Of a stretch of 13,009 nt of DNA, positions 8,061 through 13,009 are shown one piece after another. Numbering within the stretch: the stretch's first letter is position 1; each line of letters begins with the position of its first letter. The notes under the pieces were generated by a model, which did no database searches, was not told the origin of the DNA, and saw nothing but the letters and a program-made list of their open reading frames with translations. This stretch comes from Methanobacteriota archaeon (GTDB lineage: Archaea > Thermoplasmatota > Poseidoniia > Poseidoniales > Poseidoniaceae), in the NCBI GenBank assembly GCA_002726395.1, contig PBTA01000001.1, forward strand, positions 33,874 to 46,882. The letters are read 5' to 3'. The translations under genes were made by a program, and so were the position numbers.

Positions 8061-8128
8061 TGACACAAATTAAATTGCCAGCCAAACCATTCAAACCGGA
8101 TTAGCAATTAGACCAGTTTGAGCGGGAC

Positions 8129-9280
8129 ATGGCTGCGGAACTAGATGTATCTGGACTGCTGTGGGCTACGGCAATTCTGTCTATACCGATAGTTATGGCA
8201 CTGCCAATGCGATTAGCGTGGAGTTTCTTTATTGGAATTGGTCATGAAGAATCCCAATATCGCAACTCAGTGAGACAAATTATCGATGCTGGCCGCCAAG
8301 TCTCTCCGTTCAGAACAACACTAAACGACTTAGCAAGAGGCCTCAAGATAAAGCCATCGAAGCAGCGCCTAATTGAAGCAGATTTATTTCATCCACTTAC
8401 GCTTTCGCATTTTATTTTACTACCGACTTTGATTATATTCCCTCTCGCAGTGATTATGGCTTTGCCGATTATCGTTCTAGGATTACCAATACTTATTTTA
8501 ATCGAATATTTATTGATTAAGAAGAAATTACTAATCAATACCCTAAAACAAATGGAGAAAGTACTCCATTGGCAAGTAATACACATCCCTAAACCCCATA
8601 GAGGCTCGATAGAAGAAGCGGGTAAAGTTAACGAATTTTCTAACCACGTCATACATTTTAATTATGTACCGCAAGGAGCCTTCTTGGGATTGTTTGCTTG
8701 GTTAATTGTTCATTGGATATTCAAGTTAGAATCTACACCTAGTGAATTTATTATCGCTTCAGGACTTTACATCATAATGCTTGGAGTATTAGGTGTATTA
8801 AATACCGCATTTGAATCTGATTTGGTATTTGTCGACCCTGCAAAAGGCAGATTGGTGCCGGTAGACCAATGGCTTGAAAGTATTCTAAAGCCAGTCGTAG
8901 GAATTGGTTTGCTATTTTTGATTGCCCGGAATTTACTAGATCAAGCAAGAGATGGAAATCCAGTAGTATTCGCTGCTACAATATTGCTATTACTCTATGG
9001 AGCGGCAATTGTTGGAATAGCCTACCGCTGGGGATATTCAGTTTGGCGAGGACAAAAGGTAAAAGATGAATTTGAAGAACAAATCGTCGCTAACCTTGAG
9101 CCATTATCTTACGATTTGACAAGAACCAGAGGACGGATTGAATTTATTGCGCAGATGTCAATGGATGAAAGGTTAACAATAATTAGCGAAGCTCCAACAA
9201 AGCAATTGACATTTGCTGATCTACAAGCATTACCAAAGAGTCAAAATGATGGAATTATTCCAAAGAATCCGATAAAATAG
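8129..9280 (+). CDS. Polytopic membrane protein of unknown function
   Basis: I do not recognise this 383-residue protein. Hydrophobicity by eye gives about seven membrane segments: 9-36, a tight hairpin 92-113 and 114-131, 182-199, 206-225, 253-270 and 278-299. A soluble stretch of about 55 residues (37-91) separates TM1 from the hairpin. A loop of about 50 residues (132-181), rich in His and Lys, contains HWQVIHIPKPHRGSIEEAG, and a loop at 226-252 contains FESDLVFVDPAKGRLVPVDQW. A charged C-terminal tail of about 80 residues (300-383) is probably cytoplasmic. There is no signal peptidase site and no Walker, protease or transporter signature I can name. The ATG at 8129 is used; no clear Shine-Dalgarno precedes it. 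Its end is 4 bases from the convergent ETHE1-like gene. The intact frame and normal composition argue for a real gene, possibly lineage-specific. Confidence 0.8.
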   Translation: MAAELDVSGLLWATAILSIPIVMALPMRLAWSFFIGIGHEESQYRNSVRQIIDAGRQVSPFRTTLNDLARGLKIKPSKQRLIEADLFHPLTLSHFILLPTLIIFPLAVIMALPIIVLGLPILILIEYLLIKKKLLINTLKQMEKVLHWQVIHIPKPHRGSIEEAGKVNEFSNHVIHFNYVPQGAFLGLFAWLIVHWIFKLESTPSEFIIASGLYIIMLGVLGVLNTAFESDLVFVDPAKGRLVPVDQWLESILKPVVGIGLLFLIARNLLDQARDGNPVVFAATILLLLYGAAIVGIAYRWGYSVWRGQKVKDEFEEQIVANLEPLSYDLTRTRGRIEFIAQMSMDERLTIISEAPTKQLTFADLQALPKSQNDGIIPKNPIK

Positions 9281-9284
9281 ACTA

Positions 9285-10010
9285 TTACATCCAAGGAATC
9301 TCTTCAGGAATCTCAGCAAAGATATTGGCTGGAAGTGCTACCTTAATTTTAGAAACATAACCAAGTTGTTCTGTAGTAGACTTTTGCCAAACTGAATACT
9401 CAGCAAAATTGTTCATTTTGAGTATTGGATTATTATCCCTATTCCAATCCAGTGTTTGCATCTCTACACTGGGTGCTTCATGACCAGTACAAACCAATAA
9501 GTCACCAAGCAAGCCCTTCAAGACCTTCAATGAATCCCAATGCGCATGTTCCCGACCACTGGGTAAATCGTCCCGACCTACACCACCTTCTCCGGTGAAT
9601 AAAAAATCGCCAGTAAAGACATGCTTAGAGGTAACAACCAACATTGAGTCTTCTGTATGACCTGGTACATGATGGAAAGTTATGGTATGATTGCCAAGGC
9701 TCAAAACACTATTTGAGTTTACGAATTTAGTTACCCCAAGTGAAGGTGTAGAATGCCACATTACGTAATGGCAGCCCACCGACTCTGCAATAGTGAAACA
9801 ACCAGTAATGTGATCTGCATGAGTATGTGTTGCAATGCACATTGTTAGCGTTAAATCTAATTGTTCGATGGTGGCTAAATAGGAATTAGTAAAATCATAA
9901 ACTGGATCTATTATAGCTGCTTCTTTTGACTCATCATCCCAAATCAAGTAGGTCTTGGCCCATCCCTCTGTGTTCAATTGTTGCATCTGCATAGTTAGGC
10001 CTAGAAGCAT
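9285..10010 (-). CDS. Metallo-beta-lactamase-fold hydrolase/dioxygenase, ETHE1-like
   Basis: This is a 241-residue single-domain MBL-fold protein. Metal ligands are all present: H62, H64, D66 and H67 (THTHADH), H118 (PGHT), D135 (TGD) and H177 (TGH). The first block AAIIDPV, the HADHITG sequence, FTGDFLF followed by GVGRDDLPSG (143-152), and NRDNNPILKM (190-199) resemble the ETHE1/persulfide dioxygenase branch rather than glyoxalase II, RNase or flavodiiron branches. In that branch one iron is held by two His and one Asp, here most likely H62, H118 and D135. A glutathione or low-molecular-thiol persulfide substrate is inferred only. No rhodanese domain is fused and no sulfur gene is adjacent. 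ATG 10010 is the start best matched to the TATA candidate; ATGs at residues 7 and 9 are alternatives. Its end lies 4 bases from the membrane protein gene. Confidence 0.82.
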   Translation of the reverse strand: MLLGLTMQMQQLNTEGWAKTYLIWDDESKEAAIIDPVYDFTNSYLATIEQLDLTLTMCIATHTHADHITGCFTIAESVGCHYVMWHSTPSLGVTKFVNSNSVLSLGNHTITFHHVPGHTEDSMLVVTSKHVFTGDFLFTGEGGVGRDDLPSGREHAHWDSLKVLKGLLGDLLVCTGHEAPSVEMQTLDWNRDNNPILKMNNFAEYSVWQKSTTEQLGYVSKIKVALPANIFAEIPEEIPWM

Positions 10011-10032
10011 TTATTCTATAATTTCAATGTCT

Positions 10033-10044
10033 GGGATTTTATTG
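10033..10044 (-). promoter_or_regulatory. Candidate TATA box for ETHE1-like gene
   Basis: CAATAAAATCCC on the minus strand lies 23-34 bases before ATG 10010. This fits a TATA box for a leaderless or nearly leaderless archaeal mRNA. It occupies one half of a 69-base divergent spacer. Confidence 0.5.
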
Positions 10045-10051
10045 TCAATGG

Positions 10052-10060
10052 TTAAACATA
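10052..10060 (+). promoter_or_regulatory. Candidate TATA box for Nudix gene
   Basis: TTAAACATA lies 20-28 bases before the Nudix ATG at 10080, again matching leaderless archaeal spacing. It is 7 bases from the oppositely oriented TATA candidate of the ETHE1-like gene, so the two initiation complexes would probably contact or exclude each other. Confidence 0.5.
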
Positions 10061-10079
10061 ATGCCATATACGGACAGAT

Positions 10080-10802
10080 ATGAGCCACCCTGATGTTGTC
10101 GTTTATCTAGAACACGACGGCAAAGTGTTGCTGGTTGACCAACAAGGTAATGGCCCGCAAAAACCGATTAAAGGTAGAGTTGACAACTCTGAAATCCTAC
10201 GATTCCCAACCGTTGAAGAAGTGGCCAACTATAGCATTGAATATGATGCTAAACTAACCATTAGAATTGTTTTTGGCAACCAAGTAATCAAAGTAATCAA
10301 AGCCTATCCTAAAATATCGTGGCCTAAAGAATGGGCATGGAAAGATAGTGTGGTCTCTGATAATTCGGTTCATCCAGTAGCAAGAGAATCAATTTATCGA
10401 AGTGTTCATCGACTCGTATCTAAGGTAATTATCAGAAATGACTCAGGGCAGGTATTGTTGGCCAAGGTGAAGCGTGGTCATTTCACTGGCTTTTGGACCT
10501 TACCAGGCGGCTATATGGATCATGATGAACACCCATCAATCGGCTGTGTAAGAGAAACTATGGAAGAATTAGGTATTAATATCCAATTAAATGATATCAA
10601 ACCGGTAATAACTCAAAAAATATTTAATGATGAAGGTATTTCATTTGTGTCCTTTACCTACCAAGCAACTTGGAATGGGGATATTAGCGAACTAGCGCTA
10701 CAAACCGAGGAAATAGAAGAAGCATTATGGTTCAGTCCAGACCAGGCATTAGAAAACGCAGTGTCTTTTTTTGACTCACAAGCATTGCAAGCTGCCCTTT
10801 AG
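10080..10802 (+). CDS. Nudix hydrolase with N-terminal extension domain
   Basis: This 240-residue protein has a perfect Nudix box (GX5EX7REUXEEXGU) at 144-166: G144, E150, R158, E159, E162, E163 and G165. It should bind Mg and cleave a nucleoside diphosphate linked to another moiety. The catalytic domain spans about 112-240, starting with VSKVIIRNDSGQVLLAK and leading to FWTLPGG. The first 110 residues form a separate domain, about as long as a second small module. It begins VVVYLEHDGKVLLVD, which looks like the first Nudix beta strands but has no Nudix box. Substrate cannot be told: NADH, ADP-ribose and oxidised-nucleotide enzymes all share this motif. The ATG at 10080 has a well-placed TATA candidate. 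A 9-base in-frame tandem repeat (10282-10299) encodes VIKVIK. The stop overlaps the alaS stop on the other strand by 4 bases. Confidence 0.88.
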   Translation: MSHPDVVVYLEHDGKVLLVDQQGNGPQKPIKGRVDNSEILRFPTVEEVANYSIEYDAKLTIRIVFGNQVIKVIKAYPKISWPKEWAWKDSVVSDNSVHPVARESIYRSVHRLVSKVIIRNDSGQVLLAKVKRGHFTGFWTLPGGYMDHDEHPSIGCVRETMEELGINIQLNDIKPVITQKIFNDEGISFVSFTYQATWNGDISELALQTEEIEEALWFSPDQALENAVSFFDSQALQAAL

Positions 10803-13009
10803 AGGTCTAGTATAGACTTAGCAGCATCAAAGGAGTCTTGTAGCCCTTCTGGCCTAGAGCCACCACCTTGAGCGAAAGTTGGCCTTCCACCACCCCCACC
10901 AGAAATGTGAGGAATAATCGCTTGAAGGATTTCTATTGCGTTGTACTTCTCGCTAGCCACTGAATTTTCCGTAGTGGCAACCATTAATTTTCCACCACCT
11001 TCTTTAGAACCTAATATGGCTAGAGTTGGTTGAGAATCATCTAGAGTTAATTCTTTCAGCATCTTAGACATGTTTTTCAGCCCACCGTCTGATTCCATGA
11101 TAACAATCCTCACACCGTCTTTAGATACACTGGAATCATCTCCACCACTAGTTCTTAGACGAACGATTTCAGCCTCTAATGCCTCTATACGTTTACGCTG
11201 TTCTTTCCATTCACCAAAGAAACGTTCTGCGGTTTTTGGAACATCTGCTACATTGACACCAAACACTTCACCTGTTTGACGCAGAATTCCATCCTGCTCT
11301 CTAGCATAATCAAGCGCTGCTTGACCTGCAACAATATGTAATCGCTCGACACCGTCTTGTACTGCTGCTGAGCGAACTAATCGTATTGAACCAATTTGTC
11401 CAAGTTCATCATGGTGAGTGCCCCCACAGGCTTGAATATCGTGATCTGAAATTCTCAAAACCCGAATCATGTTGCCTTTTGGTGCACCACCTTGGTACAA
11501 ATCAAAACCATGCTTGCGGTCAGCATCTTTACGATTTAGAATAGTCTTTTCAGTTTTGTGAACTTGAACTATTACTTCATTAGCCATCTTTTCAATCAAG
11601 TCTAAATCTTGTCTTGTTAGACGATTATAGTGAGTAATATCTAATCTTGCTGAATCAACTGCCTTGTTAGCGCCTGCTTGGTAAATATGTGGTCCTAAGA
11701 TACGTCTTACTGCACCACCCACAATATGTACTGATGTGTGGTGGTCCATCAGTTGCTTTCGTCGATTCCAATCTAAACTGCCATGAACTAAATCTCCATT
11801 ACTAAGCGGACCATCTGTCAAATGAACGATATGATTGCCGATTTTAGCGACGTGTAAAACTCGACAATGAACAGAATCAGTCGATAAGACACCCATGTCT
11901 GACTCTTGTCCACCACCTTCTGGATAGAAACAAGTGCGGTCTAAAATAACCCCGTGAGTGATGTCTTTTGACAGTCCTTCTTGATTTATTTCCGCACAAA
12001 ACAAAACACTTGCATCAAACTCAAATTGGTATACATCGTCATAGTATAGCGGACTTGTTGCAGGTAGATGGTCAATTCCTTCAATCAGTTTTGATTCGGT
12101 ATTTTCTTTAGCCGCATCTTTGGCCATTTTGGCATGTCGCTGGGCCAACTCAGCGGTAAATCCGGTTCGAAGTGATACTGATTTCCAACCAGAACGTATG
12201 GCCAATGAAATCGCCATTTCAGGAGCGATACCGTGTGAATCATTGAGCGAAAACAATAATTCATCAGGAATTGATTCTGTTGTTTTGTCAACATTGTTTA
12301 GCATAGTTTTGATTACCTGCTCACCCTTACGCAACATCTCAACATATTTGGCTTCCTCAAGGTTGAGTATTGTTGCAATACCATCGTGAGTTTGTTTCAT
12401 AGTTTTATTACCCAAATTAACCTCTACATGGTGAATTGCTAAGTCGGCTAGCGAGACATCGATACCAAGTTCATCACGCATTCTAAGCGTTCTTCGTGCC
12501 AACATCCTTGCTAGATATCCTGCTTTAGCATTGGAAGGTACAAGACCGTCTCCTAGCATGTTACATAGTGCGTGAAGATGGTCTGGAATCGCGTAAATCC
12601 TCGATAATGGATCTGTTATTGCAGTAAATTGTTCACTTGAAATTTCGATACCGCGCTTAGCAAGCCTTTGAAGAAATGTGGCTAACAGTTCTTCCCCATC
12701 AACCCCCGCTTCGATATTCATAATCCCATTCAGCCGACTCATTTCGCCAAGAATTCGGTCAAGGTCTAAATCAGGCCATTGCTTAGCAACTCCTTCAAAG
12801 CCCGCTAAATCCTTGAGCCACGCAACAGTTTGAGGATAAATTGCTTCGTAAATTGTTGGAGTACCTGCAGCAGCCCAACAAAACCTTTCTAGTCCATACC
12901 CAGTATCAATAATTTGCAGTGGCATTTCACTATATTTGTCGCCTTTTATCTCAACATCGCCGTCTTCATCTTCATGAAGGTTCATGAACACTAAAGTTGC
13001 TAATTCAAG
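10799..13009 (-). CDS. alaS: Alanyl-tRNA synthetase, archaeal type, 5' end beyond window
   Basis: 736 codons are visible and the frame stays open to base 13009. The missing part should be the first 150-200 residues with class II motifs 1 and 2, since archaeal AlaRS has about 900. The visible protein starts inside the catalytic domain, with motif 3 as DTGYGLERF (about 35-43 from the first visible codon). It continues through the tRNA-recognition helices and the editing domain with FYPEGGGQ, HTSVH (zinc ligands H424, H428) and CGGTH (C528, H532). That domain removes mis-attached Ser or Gly. A short coiled-coil linker (about 595-620) leads to a C-Ala domain with the glycine-rich SGGGGGRPTFAQGGG block near the C-terminus. 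Archaeal rather than bacterial affinity rests on the GLERFCW region and the overall layout. An internal GTG at 12991 is not the start, because upstream codons read the conserved ELATLVF. It ends overlapping the Nudix stop. Confidence 0.95.
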   Translation of the reverse strand, partial: LELATLVFMNLHEDEDGDVEIKGDKYSEMPLQIIDTGYGLERFCWAAAGTPTIYEAIYPQTVAWLKDLAGFEGVAKQWPDLDLDRILGEMSRLNGIMNIEAGVDGEELLATFLQRLAKRGIEISSEQFTAITDPLSRIYAIPDHLHALCNMLGDGLVPSNAKAGYLARMLARRTLRMRDELGIDVSLADLAIHHVEVNLGNKTMKQTHDGIATILNLEEAKYVEMLRKGEQVIKTMLNNVDKTTESIPDELLFSLNDSHGIAPEMAISLAIRSGWKSVSLRTGFTAELAQRHAKMAKDAAKENTESKLIEGIDHLPATSPLYYDDVYQFEFDASVLFCAEINQEGLSKDITHGVILDRTCFYPEGGGQESDMGVLSTDSVHCRVLHVAKIGNHIVHLTDGPLSNGDLVHGSLDWNRRKQLMDHHTSVHIVGGAVRRILGPHIYQAGANKAVDSARLDITHYNRLTRQDLDLIEKMANEVIVQVHKTEKTILNRKDADRKHGFDLYQGGAPKGNMIRVLRISDHDIQACGGTHHDELGQIGSIRLVRSAAVQDGVERLHIVAGQAALDYAREQDGILRQTGEVFGVNVADVPKTAERFFGEWKEQRKRIEALEAEIVRLRTSGGDDSSVSKDGVRIVIMESDGGLKNMSKMLKELTLDDSQPTLAILGSKEGGGKLMVATTENSVASEKYNAIEILQAIIPHISGGGGGRPTFAQGGGSRPEGLQDSFDAAKSILDL

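Noticed and set aside
8030..8107. Upstream extension of the serA-like frame to an ATG at 8107
   Set aside because: The 26 extra residues match nothing in the family, run through the divergent promoter region and cover the TATA candidate. The family N-terminus begins at the ATG at 8029.
5877..10802. Reading dinB, Nudix and the nearby EVE protein as one nucleic-acid quality-control island
   Set aside because: The genes are on alternating strands, separated by serine synthesis, membrane and synthetase genes, and have separate promoters. Proximity alone does not support a system.
12989..12991. GTG as the start of alaS
   Set aside because: The frame continues upstream to the window edge with residues ELATLVF that belong to the AlaRS catalytic domain, so this is an internal valine codon.

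Overview
This is a gene-dense stretch of an archaeal chromosome that reads as ordinary, mostly housekeeping DNA. Three things point to archaea. The alanyl- and valyl-tRNA synthetases have archaeal-type sequence features (the AlaRS motif-3/C-Ala signatures, and a ValRS of what I recall as the Sulfolobus/Thermoplasma-like branch). The Y-family polymerase is Dpo4-like and ends in a possible PCNA-binding motif. Candidate TATA boxes lie about 25 bases before several start codons, as expected for leaderless archaeal mRNAs. Base composition looks AT-rich (roughly 40% GC by eye). With the very tight packing, the acidic surface loops and a thrombospondin-3-like Ca motif in an exported loop, I infer a marine Thermoplasmatota lineage (Marine Group II/III type). 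The kingdom is fairly secure; the lineage is a guess.

Layout from left to right. Minus strand: a truncated EVE-domain protein (1-170), just downstream of a large RND/MMPL-family membrane transporter (208-3237). A 158-base divergent spacer follows, then plus-strand valS (3396-5876). This meets minus-strand dinB tail to tail with no spacer (5877-6992). A short, ACT-less D-3-phosphoglycerate dehydrogenase-like gene (7043-8029, minus) lies upstream of dinB and may be co-transcribed with it. A 99-base divergent spacer leads to a plus-strand polytopic membrane protein that I do not recognise (8129-9280). It converges on a minus-strand ETHE1-like metallo-beta-lactamase-fold protein (9285-10010). A 69-base divergent promoter region separates that from a plus-strand Nudix hydrolase with an extra N-terminal domain (10080-10802), whose stop overlaps the stop of minus-strand alaS (10799 to the window edge, 5' end missing).

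The nine genes do not form one pathway. Translation (valS, alaS), DNA damage tolerance (dinB), nucleotide or metabolite clean-up (Nudix), serine biosynthesis (serA-like), sulfur or thiol metabolism (ETHE1-like) and export or membrane functions (RND, unknown membrane protein) are interleaved on alternating strands. There are three head-to-head and three tail-to-tail junctions. No noncoding stretch exceeds 160 bases. I saw no rRNA, tRNA, CRISPR, insertion sequence or other mobile element. I did not find a convincing new multi-gene system. The best leads are the unknown seven-helix protein, the cysteine-paired Ca-motif loop of the RND protein, the ValRS insertion after KMSKS, and the Nudix N-terminal domain.
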